Counted from the first letter of the stretch, positions 7,931 to 16,361 are shown. The stretch: DNA of 64,000 nucleotides from Pseudomonas sp. 2FG (GCF_005502935.1 NZ_SCMP01000009.1:124001-188000), one strand, 5' to 3'. A program made the numbers and translations. The notes: generated by a model not told the origin, from the letters alone.

Positions 7931-10597
7931 ATGGCATCTGCAAGGCAGGACTTCGAACGCTACGTGCGGTGGCTTTATCAGCCGGACAAGCAGGTGCCCG
8001 AGGACGTGCGGCGCCTAGCTACCCTAGCACTGCGAAATTTCGATGAGCTGGCGGGGACATCACGTCAACGCAACCAGCGATCCACTTACCTCGTAGGATT
8101 GGTTTGCACTGACCTTGCGAACACAGTCGCTGCAGCACCGGCTGCGGCCGTCGAAGCCGATGCCGGCACTTGGCCGTGGGCCAAGCTTCGGCATCTAACA
8201 CTAGGCCCATTCCGAGGGTTTCGGGTACCTGAGCCGTTCGACCTTTCGAAGCAGATCATCCTCTTCTATGGTCCCAACGGCAGTGGCAAGACCAGCTTGT
8301 GCGAAGGGCTGGAATACGCCCTCCTCGGAGATGTCGAAGAGGCTGGCAACAAGCGCATTGCCGCACGCACCTATCTTGCCAATGTTCACGACAGGCGATT
8401 CGACCCTCCAGTACTGAAGGCCACAGATCAACACGGGCGAGAAGTCGACGTTGTTGCCAGTCTCGACACCTATCGCTTCTGTTTCATTGAGAAGAACCGG
8501 ATAGATGCATTCTCAAGGATCGCAGCTCGGCCCAATGCACAACGAGCAGAACTGATTGCCACCCTCTTCGGCATGGATCAGTTCAATGAGTTCGTCAGCC
8601 ACTTCAACGAGTCGATTGACGGGCAACTCGTCTTGATCGGCGAGCGGCAGAATACCTTGGCTGCACGCCGCAATGCATTGGCTGCGGACCGTGCGACTAT
8701 CGAGAGCGAAGCAGCATCTCAGCAGGTGCTTTCCGATGAGGAGGCAGCGTTAGCGAGAGAGTATGCAGCCGACACTACCTACGAAGCACTCAAGAACCTA
8801 ATAGGTACCGCCGATGCTCCTGGTCGGCTGCAGGAGCTTGACGGCATTCTGGAAGCTGTGCCGCCAAATGTGCTTGGCGTAATCCGTCAAGGCCTCCTAG
8901 ATGCGCTAGACAAGGCTCGGCAATGCGGCGAGGGACTCGATGCCATCATCGCCGCACTTCGCGCAAAGAGCGACCAAGTCTCTTTCAAAGCGCTGTATGA
9001 CTCCGTGCTCGCTCTCCGGGATGTTGTCGGAGATCGCTGCCCTGCATGCGACACACCGCTCGACGGTCAGCCCCACGTCGAGACAAATCCCTATCAGAAG
9101 GCAACGGACGGCCTGAGGCAACTCGAAGAGTTGGGAGTCCTACAAGATCAGCAGCAGACTGCAGAAACCGCACTCGGCCAGGCATCTCGCGAACTACGCC
9201 AGATGTTCGCCCCCATCGCCACGTTCCTTACAGCACAAGCCGAGGAAGGTGGCGCGATCGGTCGTTGGATCGCGCAGCTTCCAGGGGAACCCGTGGGCCG
9301 CTGGTGGTCAGTCATTCACCCACAAGCTGCTGCCACTGAAGCAGAGATTCCATCGATGGACGAGATCCTTGCAGTCGTCGATCGCATGGCTGCACAAGAC
9401 GATGCATCACGGCAGGCGCAACATGACCGGCAGCCACACGTTGCTGAACGTCGGCGACTCAGCGAGTTTCAGTTGCGGGTTCAGGCCCAGGACCTCAAGC
9501 GACAGCAGTTGAAGGAAAACGTCGAAGCCGCAAATAACCGTATCAAGGCATTTGACGAAACAAACGCTGAACTCATTACCCAAGCAGAGCAAGAGAAGCT
9601 AGACATAGCACGAGATACGCCCTTCAAGATAGCGTATGACCGATTCTTGGAAGAGCTGCGGGCGTATAGAGACCAGCTTCCAGAGCAATTGATGGCCGGT
9701 CTTAACGACGCAGCTAAGGATCTCTACAACGCGTTCAATCGCAATGACCGGGATGAAGACAAGCTTTCCGCACTACATCTTCCATTGGCTGGTGATGGAA
9801 AGATTGAAATCAGCTTCCGCAGTAATCCTGATGCTCGCATGGATGCTCTGCACGTCCTTAGCGAAGGCCATATCCGCTGCCTCGGGCTGGCTATTCTCAT
9901 GGCCAAGGCAAAGAGCATAGGCTGCCCCGTCATCGTTTTCGATGACGCCATCAATGCGATCGACCATGACCATCGAGGCGGCATCCGCGAGGCCATATTT
10001 GAAAGCGATCAGTTCGCACAAACTCAGTTAATCGTAACCTGCCACAGCAATGAGTTCATCAAGGACATCCAGCAGCATCTTCCCGCCCAGCGGCGAGGTT
10101 CGTGCCAGGTCTACTTGTTCCGCCATCACGACGGAAACTATCAACCTAGAGTGGCGGGCAACATTCCAACTGCGAACTACATCGCCAAGGCCCGAGCGGC
10201 ACGGGAAGCACTGAATGATAGAGAGGCTTTAGCTGCATCACGCCAAGCTCTCGAAATGCTCTCAGAAAAAACTTGGCGCTGGCTGGGAAGTCATGATCAA
10301 GGCCTTCTCAATCTCCTGCTCGCGGGTGTTGGAGCTGAGCCCGCACTTCGCAACCTGTGCGAAGCACTAGTGAAGAAGTTGCGCGACGCACAGACCTTCA
10401 ACCATGCCAACAAAGACCCGCTTTTGACCGCCTACGGCCGAGTTCTCGGAATCCCCATGAATAACCTTGTGTGGACCTATCTCAACAAGGGCACCCATGA
10501 GGAGGCCGAACGGGATGATTTTGATGGTGAGCTCGTCGAGACCGTGGTCCAAACGCTAGAAGAACTTGACCGCCTCGATCTACGACCTGGCCGCTAG
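7931..10597 (+). CDS. SMC/Rad50-like ATPase with zinc hook; candidate defence gene
   Basis: An 888-residue P-loop ATPase of the SMC/RecF/Rad50 class. Order of parts: an N-terminal helical cap (1-80); Walker A GPNGSGKTS at 114-122; coiled-coil arms; a zinc-hook CPACD near 370; the ABC signature LSEGHIRCLGLAI near 642; Walker B CPVIVFDDAINAID near 667; an H-loop VTCHSNEF near 700. A C-terminal helical domain of about 180 residues ends with NKGTHEEAERDDFD, a segment of a kind I associate with stand-alone defence ATPases. It has no nuclease or partner gene next to it. DNA-sensing defence proteins such as LmuB or RloC share this design, but I cannot assign it to one. GGAGGGGG precedes the ATG. Lower GC in the second half suggests transfer. 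Confidence 0.8.
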   Translation: MASARQDFERYVRWLYQPDKQVPEDVRRLATLALRNFDELAGTSRQRNQRSTYLVGLVCTDLANTVAAAPAAAVEADAGTWPWAKLRHLTLGPFRGFRVPEPFDLSKQIILFYGPNGSGKTSLCEGLEYALLGDVEEAGNKRIAARTYLANVHDRRFDPPVLKATDQHGREVDVVASLDTYRFCFIEKNRIDAFSRIAARPNAQRAELIATLFGMDQFNEFVSHFNESIDGQLVLIGERQNTLAARRNALAADRATIESEAASQQVLSDEEAALAREYAADTTYEALKNLIGTADAPGRLQELDGILEAVPPNVLGVIRQGLLDALDKARQCGEGLDAIIAALRAKSDQVSFKALYDSVLALRDVVGDRCPACDTPLDGQPHVETNPYQKATDGLRQLEELGVLQDQQQTAETALGQASRELRQMFAPIATFLTAQAEEGGAIGRWIAQLPGEPVGRWWSVIHPQAAATEAEIPSMDEILAVVDRMAAQDDASRQAQHDRQPHVAERRRLSEFQLRVQAQDLKRQQLKENVEAANNRIKAFDETNAELITQAEQEKLDIARDTPFKIAYDRFLEELRAYRDQLPEQLMAGLNDAAKDLYNAFNRNDRDEDKLSALHLPLAGDGKIEISFRSNPDARMDALHVLSEGHIRCLGLAILMAKAKSIGCPVIVFDDAINAIDHDHRGGIREAIFESDQFAQTQLIVTCHSNEFIKDIQQHLPAQRRGSCQVYLFRHHDGNYQPRVAGNIPTANYIAKARAAREALNDREALAASRQALEMLSEKTWRWLGSHDQGLLNLLLAGVGAEPALRNLCEALVKKLRDAQTFNHANKDPLLTAYGRVLGIPMNNLVWTYLNKGTHEEAERDDFDGELVETVVQTLEELDRLDLRPGR

Positions 10598-10624
10598 CGG
10601 ATCAGTTGATCGCGTTGTGTATTA

Positions 10625-10647
10625 CCCTGCCGATCTCGCCGGCAGGG
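10625..10647 (+). terminator. Stem-loop after the ATPase gene
   Basis: CCCTGCCG and CGGCAGGG form an 8-bp stem 28 bp past the ATPase stop codon. No U-run follows, so it is only a probable transcript end. Confidence 0.4.
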
Positions 10648-10731
10648 CAGCCAGAAAGCTCTTCTGAGCAAGCCGAGTGACCATGGACGAGAACAAGAAA
10701 TTTGAGTTGGACGAAGCAGCGAGCCGTAAAT

Positions 10732-10764
10732 AAAAAGCCGCCCTTGCAGAGGCAAGGACGGCTT
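10732..10764 (-). terminator. Terminator of the intron-bearing tRNA-Leu gene
   Basis: On the minus strand a stem (AAGCCGTCCTTGC with GCAAGGGCGGCTT, one mismatch) is followed by TTTTTATTT, starting 7 nt after the encoded CCA end. It shows that the tRNA gene is a transcription unit with its own end. Confidence 0.8.
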
Positions 10765-10770
10765 CCAAAT

Positions 10771-11086
10771 TGGTGCCCGAGGCCGGAATCGAACCGGCAC
10801 GCCTTTCGGCGGGGGATTTTCGTCCCACTTCGGCTTTCGCCGCCGTCCTGCAAGTCGCGGGACGTTCGTGGGCTGGAGCACGCCTTCACCATAGCCTTGC
10901 GGCCGTAGGTGCCCGCCGTCTGCTCTCTACACCTTCCCAAGCGGGGCTTGGGCTTGGCTCGGCGTTGGCTCGGACACCGAAGTATCCAGGGCTTTCGCCG
11001 AATTTGACGGGCTTCACTTCGGACGTTTCCCTCCGAAGGCTCAAATTGTTTAAGTCCCCTGTGTCTACCGATTTCACCACTCGGGC
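10771..11086 (-). tRNA. tRNA-Leu(UAA), split by a group I intron
   Basis: Exon 1 is 11086 down to 11052 (35 nt) and exon 2 is 10820 down to 10771 (50 nt). Joined, they give an 85-nt class II tRNA with acceptor stem GCCCGAG/CTCGGGC, encoded CCA, D-arm GGTAGACA, variable arm CGCCGAAAGGCG, T-arm GTTCGATTC and anticodon stem GGGGA/TCCCC around CTTAAAA. The anticodon is UAA, reading UUA and UUG. The gene differs at many positions from the truncated resident copy at 11248-11289, so it is not a simple duplicate. It lies inside the island edge and probably came with it. Without splicing the anticodon would not form, so function depends on the intron at 10821-11051. I see no convincing promoter just upstream. 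Confidence 0.93.
10821..11051 (-). ncRNA. Group I intron (IC3-like) in the tRNA-Leu(UAA) anticodon
   Basis: This 231-nt intron sits between U34 and A35 of the anticodon, the site used by the tRNA-Leu(UAA) introns of cyanobacteria and plastids. Parts visible in order on the minus strand: a start AAACAATTTGAG whose GAG can pair with exon CTT, giving the splice-site U-G wobble of P1; a P2 hairpin CTTCGGA/TCCGAAG; P3 GCCCG-TC with GA-cgg-CGGGC; P4 TCGGCG/CGCCGA inside the P and Q elements (AAATTCGGCGAAA, AACGCCGAGCCAAG); the R element [19 protein letters not shown]7 GAGCA/TGCTC; the S element AAGGCGTGCTCCA; a P9 region with a CGGCGAAAGCCG tetraloop hairpin; and a final G before exon 2. No homing endonuclease is encoded. 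The core also resembles the Azoarcus tRNA-Ile intron. Confidence 0.93.
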
Positions 11087-11247
11087 GTAGTGCACAACGC
11101 GCAAAAACACTTACCGCTATCTACCGGCGCCTAGCTGGCCCCTAGTTCGCCAAGACTAACTACGAAGTTACGTCCTGGCTACTCGCAAGCTCTTGTCACC
11201 ATTGACTTTTTAGCCGAGCTGGACAAGCTGAAAAAGCTTGACAAGTC
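11087..11247. other. Probable attachment-site arm between the two tRNA-Leu genes
   Basis: These 161 bp separate the resident tRNA-Leu fragment from the complete element copy. No gene is visible. Next to the truncated tRNA, on the minus strand, there is GACTTGTCAAGC and then an AAGCT-4-AGCTT inverted repeat with a second CTTGTCCAGC, that is, repeated copies of a CTTGTC-type sequence. Such repeats next to a recombination core are what integrase arm or core binding sites look like. The reading as an attachment site is inferred from position. Confidence 0.4.
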
Positions 11248-11289
11248 GGATTTTAAGTCCCTTGCGTCTACCAATTTCGCCATCCGGGC
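11248..11289 (-). pseudogene. Truncated resident tRNA-Leu(UAA), 5' 42 nt
   Basis: From 11289 down to 11248 the sequence is the 5' half of a normal Pseudomonas tRNA-Leu(UAA): GCCCGGATGGCGAAATT, the D-loop GGTAGACGCA, and the anticodon loop CTTAAAATCC. It then changes abruptly to unrelated DNA (GACTTGTCAAGC). The variable arm, T-arm and acceptor 3' strand are missing, so no tRNA can form. Its place after tRNA-Gly and tRNA-Cys is the usual place of the housekeeping gene. The break inside the anticodon stem marks the island boundary; CTTAAAATCC is the likely crossover core. The missing 3' half should lie at the far end of the element. Confidence 0.85.
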
Positions 11290-11439
11290 GGTAGAACGGT
11301 AAATCTTGGCTATGGGTGCTTGCGGCAGAATCGACATCCGCGCCCCATGGCGAGCGCAGGAATATATACAGCCCTACCCTGCGACGCAAGTTTCAACAGC
11401 TACAAATTGAGCGCGGAAGGAACATCCACCTCAATAGAA

Positions 11440-11472
11440 AAAGCCCCGTAGATCAAAGATCTACGGGGCTTT
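11440..11472 (-). terminator. Terminator after tRNA-Cys
   Basis: A perfect 15-bp inverted repeat (AAAGCCCCGTAGATC and its complement, AAA loop) is followed on the minus strand by a run of T. It would end the pgsA-tRNA-Gly-tRNA-Cys transcript, so the resident tRNA-Leu beyond it may have relied on readthrough or its own promoter. Confidence 0.85.
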
Positions 11473-11479
11473 CCTATAA

Positions 11480-11553
11480 TGGAGGCCGAGGTCGGAATCG
11501 AACCGGCATAGACGGATTTGCAATCCGCAGCATAACCACTCTGCCACCCGGCC
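11480..11553 (-). tRNA. tRNA-Cys(GCA)
   Basis: A 74-nt cloverleaf with acceptor GGCCGGG/CCTCGGCC, encoded CCA, D-arm with GAGTGGTTATGC, anticodon stem-loop GCGGATTGCAAATCCGT (anticodon GCA), and T-loop GTTCGATTC. It reads UGU and UGC. Confidence 0.97.
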
Positions 11554-11596
11554 TCAAACGAAGACGCCGCAAACTGCGGCGTCAACGTCAACAAAT

Positions 11597-11672
<76 letters not shown>

Positions 11673-11737
11673 GTCTTGGTGACGGGCGCCATTCTATAGA
11701 ATCCAAACACCCAGTCAACCCCTTGATTCAAAAAAGC

Positions 11738-12298
11738 TTATTTATTTTTCGCGGTTGGGCTGAGGTGCGGCCAGGCGGCGATCAGGTACTGCACCATGGA
11801 CCACAGCGTCAACGCCGCCGCGACAATCAGCAGTACATAACCGAGCACCACCCAGACCGTCAGCAATGGCGGATTAGCCAACAAGATCACCAGCGCCACC
11901 ATCTGCGCAGCAGTCTTCCATTTGCCCAGGTTAGATACCGCCACATGCGCCCGCGCACCCAGTTCAGCCATCCACTCACGCAATGCCGAGATGACAATCT
12001 CTCGGCCAATGATGATGGCCGCCGGCAAGGTCAGCCAGAGAGTGGCGTGCTCCTCCACCAGTAACACCAGTGCTACAGCCACCATCAGCTTGTCCGCCAC
12101 CGGATCGAGAAAAGCCCCAAACGGCGTGCTTTGCTCCAGGCGGCGAGCCAGATAGCCATCGAGCCAGTCAGTGATGGCGGCAAAACCAAACACCGCACTG
12201 GCGGCCAGATAGCTCCACGAGAACGGTAGATAGAACAGCAAAATAAAGATCGGGATCAGCAGGACGCGCAGTATGGTGATCAGGTTGGGGATATTCAT
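11738..12298 (-). CDS. pgsA: Phosphatidylglycerophosphate synthase
   Basis: A 186-residue inner-membrane enzyme that joins CDP-diacylglycerol and glycerol-3-phosphate to phosphatidylglycerophosphate, the first committed step to phosphatidylglycerol and cardiolipin. The CDP-alcohol phosphotransferase signature is complete: DWLDGYLAR followed by [10 protein letters not shown], with all four Asp present. Five or six membrane segments are apparent. I start it at [11 protein letters not shown] (ATG 12298), as in related proteins; a GTG two codons upstream is also open. It follows uvrC by 33 bp and probably shares a transcript with gacA, uvrC and the tRNAs. Confidence 0.96.
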   Translation of the reverse strand: MNIPNLITILRVLLIPIFILLFYLPFSWSYLAASAVFGFAAITDWLDGYLARRLEQSTPFGAFLDPVADKLMVAVALVLLVEEHATLWLTLPAAIIIGREIVISALREWMAELGARAHVAVSNLGKWKTAAQMVALVILLANPPLLTVWVVLGYVLLIVAAALTLWSMVQYLIAAWPHLSPTAKNK

Positions 12299-12331
12299 CG
12301 GCACGACTAGGCTGCGAGGTGAGCCGGCATT

Positions 12332-14155
12332 CTACTCGCTGTGCAGGGCGGCATAAATCAGCTCGGCGAGCTTTTTACTGATCCCGGGTGCTTTGGCGAT
12401 TTCTTCGGTGCTGGCGCGCGCCAGCTCTTGCAGGCCGCCGAAATGATTGAGCAACTCACGCCGGCGCTTCGGCCCTACTCCGGCGACCTCTTCCAGGCTG
12501 GAAGTACGGCGCGCCTTACCACGCCGCGCACGGTGCCCGGTAATGGCAAAACGGTGCGATTCATCGCGAATCTGCTGGATCAGGTGCAGCGCGGGTGAAT
12601 TGCCCGGCAAGGTGAACTCGTGGGCCGCATCATTCAGGTAAAGAGTTTCCAGCCCAGGCTTGCGGGTTGTGCCCTTGGCCACCCCGAGCAAGATTAGATC
12701 CGGCACCGCCAACTCTTGCAGCACCTCCCGCGCCATCGCCAACTGCCCTTTACCACCGTCCACCAGAAGGATATCCGGCAGCTTGCCCTCGCCATCCTTA
12801 ACCTTGCTGAAGCGACGAGTAAGCGCCTGGTGCATGGCGGCGTAGTCATCGCCCGCCGTGACTCCTTCGATGTTGTAGCGGCGGTAATCGGATTTAAGCG
12901 GCCCTTCTGGGCCGAACACCACGCAGGAGGCAACAGTCGCCTCACCGCTGGAGTGGCTGATATCGAAGCACTCCATCCGCTGCGGTGGCTCATCCAGATC
13001 CAACGCTTGCGCCAAAGCATCGAAACGCGCGGCGAGGTGCTGACGATTGGCCAGGCGCGACGCGAGCGCCTGCTCGGCATTGGTCACCGCCAACTGCTGC
13101 CAGCGCGCCCGGGTGCCACGCACACGGTGACTGATACTCAGCTCCCGCCCCCGCAACGCTGAAATCGCCTCGATCAACGCCGGGAAATCGTCGTGGGCGG
13201 CATTGACGATGAGCTCGCTAGGCAGATCGCGCTCATGACTGCTCAGGTAGTACTGCGCCAGAAACGCTGCCAGCACTTCACTGACATCTTCTTCAATGGC
13301 CACCTGCGGGTAGAAGTTCTTGCTCCCCAGCACGCGCCCGCCGCGCACGCTGATCAGGTGTACGCAAGCCCCCCCCGGGTTGACCATGGCCGCGACAACG
13401 TCCACATCGCCTGTGCCGCCCTCCATGCTTTGTTGATCTTGTACGCGCCGCAGCAGGGAAATTTGATCGCGCAGTTCGGCGGCACGTTCAAACTCGAGAT
13501 TCATGGCCGCCTGCTCCATGCCGCTGGACAACTCGTCGGTCAGGGCATTGCTGCGCCCCTCGAGGAACATGACCGAGTGCCGCACATCCTCGGCGTACTC
13601 GGCGGGATCGACCAAACCGACGCAGGGGCCTTTGCAGCGCTTGATTTGATATTGCAGGCAAGGCCGGGTGCGGTTTTTGAAGTAGCTGTCTTCGCACTGA
13701 CGAACCAAAAAGGTCTTCTGCAATAAACTGAGGCTTTCACGAATGGCCCCGGCACTCGGGTAAGGCCCGAAGTAGCGCCCCTTCTGCTTTTTGGCGCCAC
13801 GATGAATGCTCAGGCGCGGATAGTGACCGTCGGACAGAAACACGTAGGGGTAGGACTTATCGTCCCGCAGCAGGATGTTGTAGGGCGGTCGCCATTCCTT
13901 GATCAGCGTCTGCTCAAGTAGCAGCGCCTCGGTCTCGTTGGCGGTGATGGTGGTTTCAACCTGGGCGATCTTGACCACTAATGCGGCGGTCTTGGGCGCC
14001 AGCCCGGTCTTGCGGAAATAGCTGGCGAGGCGTTTCTTCAGGTTTTTCGCTTTGCCCACATAGAGCAGCTTGGCGTCCGCATCGAACATGCGATACACGC
14101 CAGGCCGCCCACTGCAGGTGGCGAGGAAGGCGCTGGAGTCGAACGGTTCAGCCAT
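12332..14155 (-). CDS. uvrC: Excinuclease ABC subunit C
   Basis: A 607-residue nuclease that makes both incisions in nucleotide excision repair when recruited by UvrB. It has the N-terminal GIY-YIG domain ([20 protein letters not shown]), a UVR motif ([13 protein letters not shown]), the RNase H-like domain ([26 protein letters not shown]) and tandem helix-hairpin-helix motifs at the end ([17 protein letters not shown]). The ATG at 14155 begins MAEPFDSS, one base after the gacA stop, so translation is probably coupled. The open frame extends upstream only within gacA. The gacA-uvrC pairing is conserved in gammaproteobacteria. Confidence 0.97.
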   Translation of the reverse strand: MAEPFDSSAFLATCSGRPGVYRMFDADAKLLYVGKAKNLKKRLASYFRKTGLAPKTAALVVKIAQVETTITANETEALLLEQTLIKEWRPPYNILLRDDKSYPYVFLSDGHYPRLSIHRGAKKQKGRYFGPYPSAGAIRESLSLLQKTFLVRQCEDSYFKNRTRPCLQYQIKRCKGPCVGLVDPAEYAEDVRHSVMFLEGRSNALTDELSSGMEQAAMNLEFERAAELRDQISLLRRVQDQQSMEGGTGDVDVVAAMVNPGGACVHLISVRGGRVLGSKNFYPQVAIEEDVSEVLAAFLAQYYLSSHERDLPSELIVNAAHDDFPALIEAISALRGRELSISHRVRGTRARWQQLAVTNAEQALASRLANRQHLAARFDALAQALDLDEPPQRMECFDISHSSGEATVASCVVFGPEGPLKSDYRRYNIEGVTAGDDYAAMHQALTRRFSKVKDGEGKLPDILLVDGGKGQLAMAREVLQELAVPDLILLGVAKGTTRKPGLETLYLNDAAHEFTLPGNSPALHLIQQIRDESHRFAITGHRARRGKARRTSSLEEVAGVGPKRRRELLNHFGGLQELARASTEEIAKAPGISKKLAELIYAALHSE

Positions 14156-14156
14156 C

Positions 14157-14801
14157 TCAGCTGGAGGCATCGACCATGCCATGGCGCACGGCCAACAAGG
14201 CCAATTCCACGTCACTGGTAATCGCGAGCTTGTCGAAAATGCGATAGCGGTAGGTATTCACCGTCTTCGGCGATAGGCAGAGCTTGTCGGAGATGCTCTG
14301 CACCTTCTGGCAGCCGGCGATCATCAGGGCAATCTGGATTTCACGCTCAGACAGCAAATCGAAGGGCGAGCCATTGGTCTGCGGCTGGAAGGACTTCAGC
14401 GCCAGCTGCTGGGCAATCTGCGGGCTGATATAACGCTGGCCGGCGAACACCAGCCGAATGGCTTGAACCATCTCCTCCAGCGCGGCGCCCTTAGTCAGGT
14501 AACCGGCCGCACCGGCCTGTAGCAGGCGCGTGGGAAACGGATCATCTTCACAGACGGTCACTGCAACGACTTTCAGATCGGGGTGACTACGCAGGAGTTT
14601 ACGGGTGGCTTCGAGGCCGCCGATGCCGGGCATCTTGATGTCCATCAGCACGACATCCGGCTTTAGTTCGCGGGCTTTTTTCAGCGATTCTTCACCGGAG
14701 TCAGCCTGCCCCACCACTTGCAAGCCATCGATATCGGCCAACATGCGGGTGATGCCTGTTCGAACCAAATCGTGGTCATCGACCACTAGCACCCTAATCA
14801 A
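14157..14801 (-). CDS. gacA: Response regulator GacA
   Basis: A 214-residue NarL/UhpA-type regulator. The receiver domain has the acidic pair D8-D9, the phosphorylated D54 ([10 protein letters not shown]) and a Lys near residue 104 (GYLTKGA). The LuxR-type helix-turn-helix at the C-terminus reads [14 protein letters not shown] ... [20 protein letters not shown]. With the sensor kinase GacS it activates the small RNAs RsmY/RsmZ, which sequester RsmA and so control secondary metabolism, virulence and biofilm. Position next to uvrC separates it from other NarL-type regulators. The 160 bp upstream, before tRNA-Ser, hold no other gene. Confidence 0.96.
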   Translation of the reverse strand: MIRVLVVDDHDLVRTGITRMLADIDGLQVVGQADSGEESLKKARELKPDVVLMDIKMPGIGGLEATRKLLRSHPDLKVVAVTVCEDDPFPTRLLQAGAAGYLTKGAALEEMVQAIRLVFAGQRYISPQIAQQLALKSFQPQTNGSPFDLLSEREIQIALMIAGCQKVQSISDKLCLSPKTVNTYRYRIFDKLAITSDVELALLAVRHGMVDASS

Positions 14802-14964
14802 GCGACACCTCGTTGTGCGTCAAAAGCCGCTCATTGCAGCGGTCTTATCGGATGCTGGCCACCTTAGCAAAAAAGCTTCGGCTAAACCTAGCTTGGCGCA
14901 TAACCGTCAAATAGCGAGCGCCAGGATTTGGGTTGTGGCGCTGCTGATTTGAGCGAAGAGAAGA

Positions 14965-15052
14965 TGGCGGAGGCGGTGGGATTCGAACTCACGGACCTGT
15001 TACAGTCGACGGTTTTCAAGACCGTTGCCTTAAACCACTCGGCCACACCTCC
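14965..15052 (-). tRNA. tRNA-Ser(UGA)
   Basis: An 88-nt class II tRNA with acceptor GGAGGTG/CGCCTCC, encoded CCA, D-arm GGCCGAGTGGTTTAAGGC, anticodon loop GTCTTGAAAAC (anticodon TGA), a long variable arm and T-loop GTTCGAATC. It reads UCA, UCG and UCU. Confidence 0.97.
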
Positions 15053-15108
15053 GCAAAAGTGCGGGCGGCAATAATACCGGAACGAAACACACTGTCAAAC
15101 TCTCGAGA

Positions 15109-15136
15109 TTGGCAGTGGCAAGGTCTCTGTTATGAT
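15109..15136 (+). promoter_or_regulatory. Sigma-70-type promoter of yccA
   Basis: TTGGCA, 16 bp and TATGAT, about 50 bp before the yccA start, fit the vegetative consensus well. Confidence 0.6.
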
Positions 15137-15185
15137 CCCTTACGACCTTGGTCACGGAACCCTAAGTCCTTTCAGGAGTGTTGCC

Positions 15186-15854
15186 ATGCACGAACAAGAT
15201 TACGCAGTCAGCCACGCGCAGGTCGAGCAGCTGGAAGTCAGCCGCGTTCTGCGCAACACCTATGGCCTGCTGGCCATGACGCTGGCCTTCAGCGGCCTGG
15301 TGGCCTATGTAGCGCAGCAGATGCGTGTCCCTTACCCAAGCTTCTTCGTGGTGCTGATCGGCTTTTACGGCCTGTTCTTTCTGGCTGCCAAGCTGCGCAA
15401 CTCGCCTTGGGGCCTGGTGGCGACATTCGCCCTGACCGGTTTCATGGGTTACACCCTCGGCCCGATCCTCAACCGCTACCTGGGCATGCCCAATGGCGGC
15501 GAAGTCGTCAGCTCGGCGTTTGCCATGACTGCCCTGGTGTTCTGTGGCCTGTCGGCCTATGTGTTGACCACGCGCAAGGACATGAGCTTCCTGGCGGGTT
15601 TTATCACCGCCGGTTTCTTTGTGCTGATCGGCGCCACGCTGGCGAGCCTGTTCTTCCAGATCAGCGGCCTGCAACTGGCGATCAGCGCTGGCTTCGTGCT
15701 GTTCTCCTCGGTCTGCATCCTGTTCCAGACCAGCGCCATCATTCATGGCGGCGAACGTAACTACATCATGGCCACCATCAGCCTGTACGTGTCCATCTAC
15801 AACCTGTTCGTCAGCCTGCTGCAGTTGCTGGGTATCGCTGGCAGCGACGATTGA
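15186..15854 (+). CDS. Bax inhibitor-1/YccA family membrane protein
   Basis: A 222-residue inner-membrane protein with seven hydrophobic segments and the BI-1 family C-terminus (YNLFVSLLQLLGIAGSDD). In E. coli the relative YccA is a substrate and modulator of the FtsH protease and protects the SecY translocon when it jams; the same role is likely here. The ATG at 15186 has AGGAG 8 nt upstream; an earlier in-frame start lies within the promoter region and is unlikely. It is a single-gene unit between its promoter and an intrinsic terminator. Confidence 0.9.
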   Translation: MHEQDYAVSHAQVEQLEVSRVLRNTYGLLAMTLAFSGLVAYVAQQMRVPYPSFFVVLIGFYGLFFLAAKLRNSPWGLVATFALTGFMGYTLGPILNRYLGMPNGGEVVSSAFAMTALVFCGLSAYVLTTRKDMSFLAGFITAGFFVLIGATLASLFFQISGLQLAISAGFVLFSSVCILFQTSAIIHGGERNYIMATISLYVSIYNLFVSLLQLLGIAGSDD

Positions 15855-15873
15855 TAGCTTGCATGCTGTAGAA

Positions 15874-15896
15874 AAGCCCGCTTCGGCGGGCTTTTT
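15874..15896 (+). terminator. Terminator of yccA
   Basis: AAGCCCGC/GCGGGCTT with a TTCG-type loop, followed by TTTTT. Confidence 0.85.
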
Positions 15897-15967
15897 CATG
15901 CCTGCGGCGAGCAACTTGCGCGTTCAGGCCGTATCATTCCGGCAGAATTTCCCTTGCCGGGTATGCC

Positions 15968-16360
15968 ATGAAGTTTGCCATCGCCCTCTTCTCCCCACCG
16001 TACGCACCCTCCTCGCGGCGCGCATTGCGCTTTGCCCAGGCCGCATTGGCGGGTGGGCATGAAATCGTGCGGCTGTTTTTCTATCAGGATGGCGTGTACA
16101 GCGCCTCGAATAATGTTGTGACACCCCAGGATGAGCTGGACTTACCTGGCGAATGGGCGGCCTTCGTCCGCGAGCAACAACTCGATGGCGTGGTGTGTAT
16201 CGCCGCCGCCTTGCGGCGTGGCGTGCTGAATGAGGAGGAGGCGCAACGCTACCAACGCGGCGCCGCCAACCTGGCCCAGCCCTGGGAGCTCTCCGGCCTG
16301 GGGCAACTGCATGAGGCGGTGCAGCTGGCCGATCGCCTGGTCTGTTTTGGAGGCCCTTGA
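15968..16360 (+). CDS. tusD: Sulfurtransferase complex subunit TusD
   Basis: A 130-residue DsrE-type protein. It takes sulfur from TusA as a persulfide and passes it within the TusBCD hexamer to TusE, for 2-thiolation of the wobble uridine in tRNA-Lys, -Glu and -Gln by MnmA. The acceptor Cys lies in DGVVCIAAALRRGV. It is the first gene of a five-gene run (tusD-C-B-E-ybiB) with overlapping or touching ends. mnmA itself is 18 kb away in this window. Confidence 0.93.
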   Translation: MKFAIALFSPPYAPSSRRALRFAQAALAGGHEIVRLFFYQDGVYSASNNVVTPQDELDLPGEWAAFVREQQLDGVVCIAAALRRGVLNEEEAQRYQRGAANLAQPWELSGLGQLHEAVQLADRLVCFGGP

Positions 16361-16361
16361 G

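Noticed and set aside
10683..10733. Short frame starting MDENKKFELDEAAS, like the first residues of RecA
   Set aside because: Only the first six residues match, the frame stops after 16 codons, and it lacks a ribosome-binding site; chance is the better explanation.
10770..11110. Open frames on both strands across the tRNA-Leu region
   Set aside because: They are by-products of the structured tRNA and intron sequence; the RNA elements explain every part.
1..11290. Integrase, relaxase or conjugation genes in the island
   Set aside because: None of the frames shows the tyrosine recombinase R-H-R-Y pattern or type IV secretion motifs; such genes must lie outside the window.
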